Assembly (NCBI RefSeq): GCF_030767025.1
Contig: NZ_JASITE010000007.1
Location: 335,139-399,138 of the forward strand
Direction of reading: 5' to 3'
Origin: Nocardia sp. CC227C
GTDB lineage: Bacteria > Actinomycetota > Actinomycetes > Mycobacteriales > Mycobacteriaceae
DNA length: 64,000 nucleotides
The stretch's first letter is position 1, and every line of letters starts with the position of its first letter. Positions 23,599 to 33,246 of the stretch are shown here, piece after piece. Position numbers and translations under genes: made by a program. The notes beneath the pieces are model-generated. The model worked only from the letters and a program-made list of their open reading frames with translations. It ran no database searches and was not told the DNA's origin.

Positions 23599-26500
23599 CG
23601 CGTCGCTTCCGCACCCGGCCACGGCGCGATCGGATTGCCCCACCACCGGGTGGACGGCGGCACGCTGTCGCCACGCATGACCAGCGAGGCCGGGCCGATG
23701 GTCGCGCCCGCGCCGATGGCGGCGGCGGGCAGGGCGACGCAGTGCGGGCCGAGCGTGGCTCCGGCATGCAGGGTCACGGTGTCCATGGCCATGATGCGGT
23801 CGTGGAACAGGTGGGTCTGCACCACGCAGCCCCGTTCCACCGTCGCGCCGTCGCCGAGTGTCACCAGATCCGCCTCCGGGAGCCAATAGGACTCGCACCA
23901 TACCCCGCGCCCGATGGTCGCGCCGAGTCCGCGCAACCAGAGATTGAGTACGGGCGTACCGGTCGCCGCACGAGCGAACCAGGGGGCGGCGACGTGCTCG
24001 ACGAAGGTGTCGGCGACCTCGTTGCGCCACACGAACGAACTCCACAGCGGGTGCTCCTCGGCCCGAATCCGCCCCACCAGTAGCCATTTCGCCACCACCG
24101 AAGCGACTCCGGCGACCGCGCCCGCGGCCATGAGCACCAGTCCGCTCAGCAGTGCGGCGGGCAGGTGGCCCAAGGTGTGGGCGAGCCAGGCCAGGGTGAA
24201 CAGCACGGCGAGACCGATGGCGAAGGTCACCAGCACCGGGATCAGCCGGCAGGTCTCCACCACCGCGCGGGCCAGGCGCAGGTGCGGCGGGGGATCGAAA
24301 GTGCGGGCGGTGTCGGCGTTCTCGGCGGCGCGGCGCAACCGCACCGGCGGACTGCCCAGCCACGACGACCCCGCCTTGGCCTTGGACGGCGCGGCCGAGA
24401 GCACCGCTACGAGGCCGTTCTTGGGCACCCGGCGACCGGGTGCGGTCATCCCGGAATTGCCGAGGAAGGCACGCTTGCCGACCTTGGCCTCACCGATGTG
24501 CAGCCAGCCGCCGCCGAGTTCGTAACTGGCGATCATGGTGTCGTCGGCCAGGAACGCGCCGTCGGCGACGGTGGTGAATTTGGGCAGCAGCAGCACCGTG
24601 GACGCCTCCACCCGCTTGCCGACCTTCGCGCCGAGCAGGCGCAGCCAGATCGGGGTCAGCAGGCTGGCGTAGAGCGGGAACAGGAAGGTGCGGGCGGAAT
24701 CGAGCAGGCGTTCGGTGGCCCATGCCTGCCAGCCGATCCGGCTGCGCACCGGGTGGTAGCCCTCCCGCAGCCCGATGCCGAACAGGCGGACGGCGAGGAC
24801 GGTCACCGCCGCGTATACGCCCAGACTCAGCAAGGTGGCGACCGGCAGGACGGCGAAGGCGCGACCGAGCCCGGCGGTGAGGGTGGGGGTGTCGCGAATG
24901 CACCAGGCGATGAACGCGCCACCGGTGGCCAGGCCGAGCACGGGCACCGCCGCCAGCACCATGGAGGTGATGCCGAAGATCGCGACCCAGTGCGCGGCAC
25001 GGGCGGGGGCGTGGTCGGGCCAGCGGTGACGCGCCTTGCCGACCTTCACGGCGGGGGAGCCCGCCCACTCCTGTTCGGCCTTCACCCTGCCCGAGACCGC
25101 CGAGCCCGGCGCGATCTCGACGCGTTTGCCGATCCTGCTGCCCGGCAACAGGATCGAGCGCGCGCCGACCACCGCACCCGGTCCGATGACGATCGGGCCG
25201 ATATGCACCACATCGCCGTCGATCCAGTAGCCGGACAGATCCACCTCGGGTTCGACGCTGCATCCGTCGCCGAGCTCCAGCATGCCGGTCACCGGCGGCA
25301 GGGTGTGCAGATCGACGCCCTTGCCGATCCGCGCGCCCAGGGCGCGGGCGAACGGCACCATCCAGGGTGCGCCGGACAGGTTCTCCGCGCCGCTGGCCTC
25401 GGACAGCCGCACGGCGGTCCACAGCCGCAGGTGCACGCTGCCGCCGCGCGGATAGCTGCCCGGTGTCACGCCGCGCAGCAGGATGCGGGAACCGGCCACG
25501 CACAGCAGCATGCGGCCGGGCGGGGAGATGAACAGCAGGAAGGCGATCAGGGCCCACCACCACGACAGGTGCGGCAGCCATGGCAGCGAACCGGACCAGG
25601 CGGCGATATTGCCGACGATGCCCAGCCAGGTGAGCCACTGCAACCCGGTCAGCGTGGTGAGCGGAACGGTGGCCAGCACCTGGAACAGCTGGGCGGGCAG
25701 CGGCACCGGGCGTACGACGCGCTCGCGCACCGCGTCGGCGGGGGCGCTGTCGTCGAGGAACGCGGCCAGCGCGCCCAGGCGGGGATGGTCGTAGAGGTCG
25801 GCGACCGTGATGCGCGGGTGGCGTTCGCGCAGGGCGGCGACCAGCTGGGCGGCGGCCAGCGAGCCGCCGCCCAGATCGAAGAAGTCGGATTTGTGGTCGC
25901 TGACCTCGGCTCCGAGTATGGAGTCCCAGAGCCCGGCCACCCACTGCTCGGTCGCGGACAGCCCCGCCTCGGCCGGAGCGGCGGTGGTCTTGGGCAGCGG
26001 CCAGGGCAGCGCGTCGCGGTCCACCTTGCCGGAGGTGCGGGTGGGCATATCGGCGACCACGGCCAGGCGGGGGACCAGCGGGGCCGGAAGTCGCTCGGCG
26101 AGTTGGGCTCTGGCGGCGGCGAGGTCGTGGTCGGCGGCCGGTCCGGTGAGATAGCCGACAAGGATCTTGTTGCCCGCCTTGGTGGTTCGGATGGCCGCGG
26201 CCGCGCCCGTCACCCCGGGCAGGTGTTGCAGGGCGTTGTCGATCTCGCCCAGTTCGATGCGGCGGCCGCCGAGTTTGATCTGATCGTCGGCGCGGCCCAG
26301 GAACACCAGGCCCGCGCGGTCGTTGCGCACCAGATCGCCGCTGCGGTACGCGCGTTCCCAGCCGAGCGAGGGGAGGGGCGCGTACTTCTCGGCGTCCTTG
26401 GCCGGATCCAGGTAGCGTGCCAGGCCGACGCCGCCGATGACGAGCTCCCCGGATTCGCCCTCGCCCACCGGATTTCCGTCCGCGTCGACGACGGTCAGAT

Positions 26501-27623
26501 CCCAGCCGTCCAGCGGCAGGCCGATGCGCACCGGGAAGGAACCGTCGAGCAGTGCGCCGCAGGCCACCACGGTGGCCTCGGTGGGACCGTAGGTGTTCCA
26601 CACCTCGCGGGTGGTATCGCGCTCGCCGGACCCGTTCCCGGCCAGTCGTTCCGCCAGCTCCGGCGGCACCGCCTCGCCGCCGAAGATGAGCAGCCGCACC
26701 GAATCCAGCGCCTCCGCGGGCCAGGTGGCGGCCAGGGTCGGCACGGTGGACACGATGCTGATCTCGCGGCGCACCAGCCACGGTCCCAGATCCGCGCCGG
26801 TGCGCACCAGCGCGCGCGGGGCGGGCACCAGGCACGCGCCGTGCCGCCACGCCAGCCACATCTCCTCGCAGGAGGCGTCGAAGGCGACCGACAGTCCGGC
26901 CAGCACCCGGTCACCCGGCCCGATCGGCGCGTCCCGCAGGAACATCCGCGCCTCGGCGTCCACGAACGCGGCCGCGTTGCGATGCGTCACCGCGACGCCT
27001 TTCGGCGTCCCGGTGGACCCTGAGGTGAAGATGATCCAGGCATCGTCCTCGGGTGCGGGGGTCGCGGCACCGGTCGTGCGACCCGCGACCGCGCCGGATG
27101 CCGCCGCGCCCCACGCCCGCGTGGTACTCGCCGGTGCGGTGGCCGCTGTGCTGGTGGCGTCCGCCGAGATGGCGGCACTCGACCCGGGCTCGTTGGTCGA
27201 ATCCATTGCCGCGCCGGTGCTTTCGATCCCGGCGGCGGTGACTATCGCGGTGACGCGGGCCTCGCCGAAGACCAGGCGGGCCCGCTCGTCCGGGTCGTCG
27301 GCGTCGACCGGGACGTAGGCGGCACCGGCGTGCAGGACGGCCAGGATGGTGACGTAGAGGTCGCGGGTGCCCGACGGCATGCGCACGCCGACGCGATCAC
27401 CGGCGCGCACGCCCGCCGCCGCCAGTCGCGACACGGCGGCGTCGATCTCGGTCAGCAGTTCGGCGTAGCTGAGCACCGTCTCGCCGTCGTCGACGGCGGG
27501 GGCGTCGGGGTGGGCCCGGGCGGTGGCGGACATGATGTCGACCAGGGTGCGAGCCGGTGGAGCGAGCGTGGCCCGCAGCATCGGGTTCTCACCCACCGCG
27601 GTATCCGTATCCGGCTGCGCCAT
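23595..27623 (-). CDS. Pls/PosA-type single-module peptide synthetase with membrane and LbH domains
   Basis: About 1342 residues. Adenylation domain (A3 IIFTSGSTGTPKG near 197-209, NTYGPTEAT, YRSGDLV, GRADDQIKLGGRRIELGE, A10 SGKVDRDALP), then a carrier domain with Ser588 in FFDLGGGSL. The C-terminal ~700 residues alternate membrane helices with three left-handed beta-helix (hexapeptide) domains (around ARIGKGVD, AKVGKRVE and ATIGRGVW). This is the architecture of epsilon-polylysine synthetase Pls and of PosA, which polymerise one cationic amino acid without a release domain. A ~58-residue Ala/Ser/Thr-rich insertion (132-190) splits the adenylation domain before A3. RBS gaggtgg. The monomer cannot be read reliably here. 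Confidence 0.87.
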   Translation of the reverse strand: MAQPDTDTAVGENPMLRATLAPPARTLVDIMSATARAHPDAPAVDDGETVLSYAELLTEIDAAVSRLAAAGVRAGDRVGVRMPSGTRDLYVTILAVLHAGAAYVPVDADDPDERARLVFGEARVTAIVTAAGIESTGAAMDSTNEPGSSAAISADATSTAATAPASTTRAWGAAASGAVAGRTTGAATPAPEDDAWIIFTSGSTGTPKGVAVTHRNAAAFVDAEARMFLRDAPIGPGDRVLAGLSVAFDASCEEMWLAWRHGACLVPAPRALVRTGADLGPWLVRREISIVSTVPTLAATWPAEALDSVRLLIFGGEAVPPELAERLAGNGSGERDTTREVWNTYGPTEATVVACGALLDGSFPVRIGLPLDGWDLTVVDADGNPVGEGESGELVIGGVGLARYLDPAKDAEKYAPLPSLGWERAYRSGDLVRNDRAGLVFLGRADDQIKLGGRRIELGEIDNALQHLPGVTGAAAAIRTTKAGNKILVGYLTGPAADHDLAAARAQLAERLPAPLVPRLAVVADMPTRTSGKVDRDALPWPLPKTTAAPAEAGLSATEQWVAGLWDSILGAEVSDHKSDFFDLGGGSLAAAQLVAALRERHPRITVADLYDHPRLGALAAFLDDSAPADAVRERVVRPVPLPAQLFQVLATVPLTTLTGLQWLTWLGIVGNIAAWSGSLPWLPHLSWWWALIAFLLFISPPGRMLLCVAGSRILLRGVTPGSYPRGGSVHLRLWTAVRLSEASGAENLSGAPWMVPFARALGARIGKGVDLHTLPPVTGMLELGDGCSVEPEVDLSGYWIDGDVVHIGPIVIGPGAVVGARSILLPGSRIGKRVEIAPGSAVSGRVKAEQEWAGSPAVKVGKARHRWPDHAPARAAHWVAIFGITSMVLAAVPVLGLATGGAFIAWCIRDTPTLTAGLGRAFAVLPVATLLSLGVYAAVTVLAVRLFGIGLREGYHPVRSRIGWQAWATERLLDSARTFLFPLYASLLTPIWLRLLGAKVGKRVEASTVLLLPKFTTVADGAFLADDTMIASYELGGGWLHIGEAKVGKRAFLGNSGMTAPGRRVPKNGLVAVLSAAPSKAKAGSSWLGSPPVRLRRAAENADTARTFDPPPHLRLARAVVETCRLIPVLVTFAIGLAVLFTLAWLAHTLGHLPAALLSGLVLMAAGAVAGVASVVAKWLLVGRIRAEEHPLWSSFVWRNEVADTFVEHVAAPWFARAATGTPVLNLWLRGLGATIGRGVWCESYWLPEADLVTLGDGATVERGCVVQTHLFHDRIMAMDTVTLHAGATLGPHCVALPAAAIGAGATIGPASLVMRGDSVPPSTRWWGNPIAPWPGAEATR

Positions 27624-27828
27624 CACGCCCTGACCACCTCTCACAGCACTCCCCAACGTTTCGGCATTCGTTGTTTCACACTTGGGTTACCAATGAGCGA
27701 ACTCTGCGGTGACCAAATGTCCAGACTACCCGGCATGCCGGTCGGCGGGCGTTCACCGAACGTGGGCACGAGTGTGGGCCGCGGCACGATCGCCGCGGGC
27801 AACCCGGCGGAAGACCGCCGGTGGTCGG

Positions 27829-28506
27829 TCAGTCGCCGATGCGGGCGATGGTGTCGGCCACCCGCTCCAGATGCTCGGTCATGGCGGCGCGGGCGGCGTC
27901 GGCCGAGCGGGCTTCGATGGCGCGGACGATGGCCTCGTGCTCGCGATCGGAGTCGGCGCGGCGGTCCTGGGTGAGATTCAGGAACTCCGATTGCAGATCC
28001 AGGGCGCTGCGCGTATCGGCCACGAACGTGGTGAGCATGGTGTTCCCGCTGGCGGCGGCGATGGCGGTGTGCAGTTCGCCGTCGTAGCGCACCCATTCGC
28101 GATCGTCGGTGGCGTTCGCCAGGTGGTCCAGGATGTCGAAGAGGCGGCGCAGCTGCTCCTCGGTGCGGCGCTGCGCGGCGTAACCGGCGGTGGGGATCTC
28201 CACCAGCCGACGCGCCTCGATGAGGTCCTCGGCGTCGACGCCCGCGAAGGTCAGGCGCGGATTCTCCTTCTTGGAGATGACGAATGTGCCGCGCCCCGTG
28301 TGGGTTTCGGTCAGACCCAGGGTCGCGCAGGCGTGCAGGGCCTCACGCACCACCGGGCGGCTCACGCCGAACTCCTTGGCGAGCGCGAGCTCTCCGGGCA
28401 GCCGGTCGCCGACGGCGTACTCGTCACCCTGAACGAGGCTCTTGAGTCGACGAAAGACCGCTTCGGTAGCGCCGATGCGCTGCACCTGTCCCTCTTCGAC
28501 CGTCAC
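27829..28506 (-). CDS. GntR/FadR-family regulator
   Basis: 225 residues: an N-terminal winged helix (GDRLPGELALAKEFGVSRPVVREALHACATLGL) and a C-terminal all-helical FCD ligand domain (FDILDHLAN, YDGELHTAIAAASGN, DREHEAIVRAIEA). It is divergent from the permease-asparaginase-aspartase operon and probably represses it in response to an amino acid or dicarboxylate. CATACT lies 6 bases before its GTG, so its own mRNA may be leaderless. The 23-base dyad at 28596-28618 is its likely operator. Confidence 0.9.
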   Translation of the reverse strand: MTVEEGQVQRIGATEAVFRRLKSLVQGDEYAVGDRLPGELALAKEFGVSRPVVREALHACATLGLTETHTGRGTFVISKKENPRLTFAGVDAEDLIEARRLVEIPTAGYAAQRRTEEQLRRLFDILDHLANATDDREWVRYDGELHTAIAAASGNTMLTTFVADTRSALDLQSEFLNLTQDRRADSDREHEAIVRAIEARSADAARAAMTEHLERVADTIARIGD

Positions 28507-28595
28507 GCGATCAGTATGGATACCTGGCCGGGGAGGGTCAAAACGTGAACGGTCGGTGTCGCGGACATTGACAGCGCGGTGTGACCGCCATTACC

Positions 28596-28618
28596 GTCAG
28601 CCTGTCTTACAGCCTGAC
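28596..28618. promoter_or_regulatory. GntR-type operator
   Basis: GTCAG-N-CTGT-N3-ACAG-N-CTGAC: a 23-base interrupted palindrome with all 9 arm pairs intact. It lies 55 bases upstream of the permease ATG and 90 bases upstream of the divergent GntR gene. Confidence 0.6.
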
Positions 28619-28672
28619 AGCCTGGCATGTTCGGTTCGCCACGCAGGCTGGGTCCGCCCGAGGAAGGTCTTC

Positions 28673-30124
28673 ATGCACGACGAACCGGCTGCGCGCACGG
28701 CCACCGCGCCCGCGCCTGCGCCCACGCTCGATATCGGCGATGTCGGCTACCAGAAACAGTTGCGCAAACGGCATCTGCAGATGATCGCCATCGGCGGCTC
28801 CATCGGCACCGGCCTGTTCCTCGGTGCGAGCGGCCGCATGGCCATGGCCGGACCGTCGCTGGCCATCGTCTACATCGTGTGCGGCCTGTTCACCTTCATG
28901 GTGGTGCGCGCCCTGGGCGAACTGGTCATGTACCGGCCCTCCTCCGGCGCGTTCGTCTCCTACGCCCGCGAGTTCATGGGGGAGCGCGGGGCCTACACGG
29001 TGGGCTGGCTGTACTTCCTGAACTGGTCGACCACCCTGGTCGCCGACATCACCGCCGTCGCGCTGTACGCCCACTTCTGGTCCATGTTCACCTCGATTCC
29101 GCAGTGGGTGCTGGCGCTGATCGCCCTCGCCGTGGTGGTCGCGCTGAATGTGGTGTCGGTGCGCCTGTTCGGCGAGATGGAGTTCTGGTTCGCGCTGATC
29201 AAGGTCGGCACCATCGTCATCTTCATGCTGGTGGCGGTCGGGCTCATCGTCACCGGCACCCCGATCGACGGCAATGTGCCCGGCATCGGCACCATCGCCG
29301 ACAACGGCGGACTGTTCCCGCAGGGGCTGGCCCCCATGCTCACCATCGCCCTGGGCGTGGTGTTCGCCTTCGGCGGCACCGAGATGATCGGCGTGGCGGC
29401 GGGTGAGTCCGACGACCCGCGGGCCGTGGTGCCGCGCGCGGTGAACTCCATCATGTGGCGGATCATCCTGTTCTACGCCGGATCGGTCATCCTGTTCACC
29501 CTGCTGCTGCCGTGGACGGCCTACTCCGCCAGCGAGAGCCCGTTCGTCACGGTCATGAGCAAGGTCGGCATCCCGCACGCCGGGGATGTGATGAACCTGG
29601 TGGTGCTCACCGCCGCCATGTCGAGCCTGAACGCGGGCCTGTACGCGACCGGGCGCACCCTGCGGTCGATGGCCGTGGCCGGAACCGCACCGAGCTTCGC
29701 CGCGCGCATGAACCGCCAGGGGGTGCCCTACGGCGGCATCCTGATCACCAGTGCGGTGGGGATCGGCGGGGTGGTGCTCAATCTCGTCATGCCGCACAAG
29801 GCATTCGAGATCGTGCTCAATCTGGCCGGGCTCGGCATCGTCGGCACCTGGGCGTCGATCATGATCTGTCACTGGATCTTCGTGCGCCGTGCCGAGCGCG
29901 GCGACTACACCCGGCCCGACTTCCGACTGCCGCTGGCCCCCGTCCTCAATATCGCGACGCTGGCCTTCCTGGTGGGGGTGGTGGTGCTCATGATCTTCGA
30001 CGAAGAGATCGGGCGCATCACCGTGGTCGCCTTCCTGGCCGTGGCCGTCGCCATGGTGGTCGGGTGGTACCGGGTGCGCGATCGGCTCGACCACGACGTG
30101 CTGGCACCGGTGGAGCGCCCGTGA
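28673..30124 (+). CDS. ansP: Amino-acid permease, probably asparagine
   Basis: 483 residues, 12 predicted membrane helices, of the amino acid-polyamine-organocation family. The first helix region IAIGGSIGTGLFLGASG and the sequence FGGTEMIGVAAGESDDPR are typical of the AnsP/GabP group. It is followed with a 4-base overlap (GTGA) by asparaginase and then aspartase, so asparagine (or aspartate) is the likely substrate. RBS aggaagg, 7 bases before the ATG. Regulated by the divergent GntR protein through the dyad upstream. Confidence 0.85.
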   Translation: MHDEPAARTATAPAPAPTLDIGDVGYQKQLRKRHLQMIAIGGSIGTGLFLGASGRMAMAGPSLAIVYIVCGLFTFMVVRALGELVMYRPSSGAFVSYAREFMGERGAYTVGWLYFLNWSTTLVADITAVALYAHFWSMFTSIPQWVLALIALAVVVALNVVSVRLFGEMEFWFALIKVGTIVIFMLVAVGLIVTGTPIDGNVPGIGTIADNGGLFPQGLAPMLTIALGVVFAFGGTEMIGVAAGESDDPRAVVPRAVNSIMWRIILFYAGSVILFTLLLPWTAYSASESPFVTVMSKVGIPHAGDVMNLVVLTAAMSSLNAGLYATGRTLRSMAVAGTAPSFAARMNRQGVPYGGILITSAVGIGGVVLNLVMPHKAFEIVLNLAGLGIVGTWASIMICHWIFVRRAERGDYTRPDFRLPLAPVLNIATLAFLVGVVVLMIFDEEIGRITVVAFLAVAVAMVVGWYRVRDRLDHDVLAPVERP

Positions 30125-31149
30125 TCGACATCCTCTACACCGGCGGCACCTTCGGCATGGTCGACCAGGGTGCGGGCATGCGTCCCCGGGCGGGCATCGG
30201 TGCCGACATCGCCGAGATCGTGGCCGAGTTCGAAGTCGCGGCGGGGCTGTCGGTGGGCTACCGGTACAGCGAACTCGACCGGGTCATCGACAGCGCGCAG
30301 GCCGACGCGGGCACCGGCCGCCGCATCGCCGAACGCGTGCGCGCCGGAATCGCCTCGGGGCGGCCCAAGGGCGTCATCGTCATCCACGGCACCGACACCA
30401 TGGCCTACGTCGGCGCGCGGATCGCGTTCGAACTGCGTGGCTGCGCGATCCCGATCCTGCTGACCGGCGCGCAGATCCCGCTCGGGCAGCCCGGCAGCGA
30501 TGCCCGCGACAACCTGCGCCTGGCGCTGAAATCGATTGTGGCGCGCACCGACCCGGGCACCTACCTGGCCTTCGGTGCGGGCCTGCACCCGGCGGTGCGG
30601 GCCTCCAAGCGCGCCGTCGAGGACTACGACGGCTTCGCCACCATTCGGCCGCTGACGCCGCCGCCGGTGCCCCCGGTCCTGCCCGGGGGGTCGCGCCCGC
30701 GCGAGGCCCGGGGACCGGTCGGCCTGCTGACGGTGTTCCCCGGCATGCACGCCGCCCTGCTCGACGCCGCCGTCGACCACTATCGCGGCGGCCTGGTACT
30801 GGAGTGCTACGGCTCCGGCACCGCTCCGCTGCACGGCACCGACATGATGGATTCGCTGCGCCGGGCCATCCTGCGCGGGACGCCGGTCGTGGTCATCACC
30901 CAGTGCGACAGCGGGGCGGTGGATCTCGCCCGCTACCAGCCCGGCCGCGCGCTCCTGGACGCGGGCGTGATCAGCGGTGGCGATCTGACCAGGGAGGCCG
31001 CGCTGGCCAAGCTGTCGTATCTGGTGGACAGCGGGTTCCACGGTGCGCGGCTGCGGCACGCCATGGAAACCAATCTGCTCGGTGAACTCTCGAATCCTCC
31101 CGCGGCGGCCCGGGATTCGAGCATCGACCACACCTATGCCGCGCACTGA
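30121..31149 (+). CDS. ansA: L-asparaginase
   Basis: 342 residues; hydrolyses L-asparagine to aspartate and ammonia. The two Thr active-site motifs are visible: YTGGTFGM near the start and HGTDTMAY around residue 90. No signal peptide, so cytosolic. The GTG start overlaps the permease stop. The aspartate formed is the substrate of the next gene product. A Pro-rich loop (PPPVPPVLPGG) lies mid-protein. Confidence 0.9.
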   Translation: MIDILYTGGTFGMVDQGAGMRPRAGIGADIAEIVAEFEVAAGLSVGYRYSELDRVIDSAQADAGTGRRIAERVRAGIASGRPKGVIVIHGTDTMAYVGARIAFELRGCAIPILLTGAQIPLGQPGSDARDNLRLALKSIVARTDPGTYLAFGAGLHPAVRASKRAVEDYDGFATIRPLTPPPVPPVLPGGSRPREARGPVGLLTVFPGMHAALLDAAVDHYRGGLVLECYGSGTAPLHGTDMMDSLRRAILRGTPVVVITQCDSGAVDLARYQPGRALLDAGVISGGDLTREAALAKLSYLVDSGFHGARLRHAMETNLLGELSNPPAAARDSSIDHTYAAH

Positions 31150-31167
31150 GAGGATCTGGAGCGAGCC

Positions 31168-32598
31168 ATGACCGACAGCACCCGTATCGACAGCGACTCC
31201 CTCGGCTCCCTGTCGGTGCCGCGGGACGCCTACTGGGGCGTGCACACCGCGCGCGCCCTGGAGAACTTCACCGTCACCGGCGACGCCATCGGCAACTACC
31301 CGGCGCTCATCAGCTCTTTGGCCGCCGTCAAACAGGCCGCCTGCCGGGCCAATCGGGAGTTGGGCGTGCTCGACGCGCGCCGCGCCGACGCCATCGACCG
31401 AGCCTGCGCGGAGATCCGCGCGGGTCGGCTGCACGACCAGTTCCCGATCGACCCCATCCAGGGCGGTGCGGGCACCTCCACGAATATGAACGCCAACGAG
31501 GTCATCGCCAATCGGGCGCTGGAGATCCTCGGCTTCGAGCGCGGCAGCTACGCCGAACTCGATCCGCTGGATCATGTGAACCTCGGCCAATCCACCAATG
31601 ACGTCTACCCGACTGCGGTGAATCTGGCCGTGGTGCAGCACATTCGGAAGCTGTCGGCGGCGCTGGCCGGGCTCGCCGACGCCTTCGACGTCAAATCGGT
31701 GGAATTCGCCGACGTCATCAAGATGGGCCGCACCCAGCTCCAGGACGCCGTCCCCATGACCCTCGGGCAGGAGTTCGCCACCTTCGCGGTCATGGTGCGC
31801 GAGGACTGCCAGCGGCTCGACGAGGGACGGGCGCTGTTGTGCGAGAGCAATCTCGGCGGCACCGCCATCGGGACCGGGATCAACGGCCACCCGCGGTATT
31901 CCGCGCTGGCCTGCGCGCATCTGAGCGAGATCACCGGGGAGACGGTGACATCCGCGGAGAACCTCATCGAGGCCACCCAGGACGCGGGGGCCTTCGTGCA
32001 GGTGTCGGGCATTCTCAAGCGGGTCGCGGTGAAGCTGTCCAAGACCTGTAACGATCTGCGGCTCATGTCCTCCGGGCCGGCCACCGGCTTCGGGGAGATC
32101 CGGCTGCCCGCCCGGCAGGCCGGATCGTCGATCATGCCGGGCAAGGTCAACCCCGTCATTCCCGAACTGGTCAATCAGATCGCGTTCGAGGCCATCGGCA
32201 ACGACCTGACCGTCACCATGGCCGCCGAGGCCGGACAGTTGCAGCTCAACGCCTTCGAGCCGATCATCGCCTACAGCCTGCTGAAGACCACCACCCACCT
32301 CATCGCCGCGGCGGATGCGCTGGCCACCAAGTGCGTTCCGGGCATCACCGCCAATCGCGATCATCTGGCGGCCGGGGTGCGCCGTTCGGTCGGCATCGTC
32401 ACCGCGCTGGCGCCGCACATCGGATACGCCGCCAGTGCCGCCATCGCCAAGCAGGCATTGGTGACCGGGCAGTACGTCGGCGATATCGCGACCGAACTCG
32501 GTCTGCTCTCGCCGGAGGCCGTGGCCGAACTGCTCGCGCCGCACCGGTTGGCGGGGCTGGCGGCACCGGCCGACACGGGCGAACCTGCCACGGCATAG
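31168..32598 (+). CDS. aspA: Aspartate ammonia-lyase
   Basis: 476 residues; converts L-aspartate to fumarate and ammonia. It has the fumarase/aspartase signature GSSIMPGKVNPVIPE, the NLGQSTNDVYPTA substrate-binding segment and the TGTGIN-type stretch IGTGINGHP. The GSS-loop Ser is the catalytic base. RBS gaggatctggagcg. The last gene of the asparagine-utilisation operon; fumarate feeds the TCA cycle. Fumarase is the alternative reading, but the pathway context favours aspartase. Confidence 0.93.
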   Translation: MTDSTRIDSDSLGSLSVPRDAYWGVHTARALENFTVTGDAIGNYPALISSLAAVKQAACRANRELGVLDARRADAIDRACAEIRAGRLHDQFPIDPIQGGAGTSTNMNANEVIANRALEILGFERGSYAELDPLDHVNLGQSTNDVYPTAVNLAVVQHIRKLSAALAGLADAFDVKSVEFADVIKMGRTQLQDAVPMTLGQEFATFAVMVREDCQRLDEGRALLCESNLGGTAIGTGINGHPRYSALACAHLSEITGETVTSAENLIEATQDAGAFVQVSGILKRVAVKLSKTCNDLRLMSSGPATGFGEIRLPARQAGSSIMPGKVNPVIPELVNQIAFEAIGNDLTVTMAAEAGQLQLNAFEPIIAYSLLKTTTHLIAAADALATKCVPGITANRDHLAAGVRRSVGIVTALAPHIGYAASAAIAKQALVTGQYVGDIATELGLLSPEAVAELLAPHRLAGLAAPADTGEPATA

Positions 32599-32630
32599 CC
32601 GCCGCGACGGTTCGTCCTGAATGCCGGTGA

Positions 32631-33161
32631 TCAGAACCCCGGCGGTCGTTGGTAGCCGGGCGGGAAGTCCTTGTCGCGCCAAGCGGCGACACCCCATTCG
32701 CCGTTTTCCCGGGTCCATATGAGGGTGTTCGTCCCCTGCCGGTCCGGCCAATCGTCCGCGCCGGTGCGGGCTCCTTGCTGCGTCCATTGCCAATCCACCA
32801 CCACGACGTCGTCGCTCAGCGCGCGCAGGGACTGAATCGAGCCTGTCGACGAGGTGCCGACGAAACTCGGGAAGCCCGGCGGCGGTGCTGGCGAGAACAG
32901 CTTCTCGTGCAGCGATCGGATCTCGGCCCGTCCGTGCAGCACCATTCCGATCGGGTTGTGGAAGTCGGCGGCAGGATGGAACTCCGCGACGAATCCGTCG
33001 AGATCGCGTCGATCCAGGGCCGACATCAGGCGCTGTACGCCATCGCGCACCGCTTGATGAGCTTCATTCCGGTCTCCGGTGTCGCTGTGCGAACCGCAAC
33101 CGGCCATCCCGATCGCGACGACGAGCAGCACTAGCGCGACCCCCACTCGATGTGACCTCAA
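32631..33161 (-). CDS. SnoaL/NTF2-like lipoprotein
   Basis: 176 residues. Signal peptide with lipobox GMAGC (about residues 18-22), so the mature protein would be lipid-anchored on the outer face. The rest resembles an NTF2-like fold: a helical start (VQRLMSALDRRDLDGFVAEFHPAADFHNP), then FVGTSSTGSIQSLRAL and a beta-rich end with the TLIWTRENGEWGVAAWRDKD pattern. Ligand or enzymatic role unknown. Divergent from a TetR gene, with paired dyads between. Confidence 0.82.
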   Translation of the reverse strand: MRSHRVGVALVLLVVAIGMAGCGSHSDTGDRNEAHQAVRDGVQRLMSALDRRDLDGFVAEFHPAADFHNPIGMVLHGRAEIRSLHEKLFSPAPPPGFPSFVGTSSTGSIQSLRALSDDVVVVDWQWTQQGARTGADDWPDRQGTNTLIWTRENGEWGVAAWRDKDFPPGYQRPPGF

Positions 33162-33186
33162 CAGACTCTCCTCACTTAACGGAACT

Positions 33187-33246
33187 GGAACTCCGGTTCC
33201 GAGTGTAGCCCCGATGTCGGCGATTCGGAACCGGAACTTGAAGTCC
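33187..33246. promoter_or_regulatory. Paired TetR-type operators
   Basis: GGAACTCCGGTTCC (33187-33200) and GGAACTTGAAGTCC (33233-33246) lie 46 bases apart between divergent lipoprotein and TetR genes. Both share the GGAAC half. The second abuts the TetR -10 box TAGACT (33250-33255). Confidence 0.5.

Noticed and set aside
24165..27023. 952-residue open frame on the plus strand opposite the peptide synthetase
   Set aside because: Long antisense frames are expected in very GC-rich genes; its Gly/Arg/Gln/His-rich sequence shows no family features.
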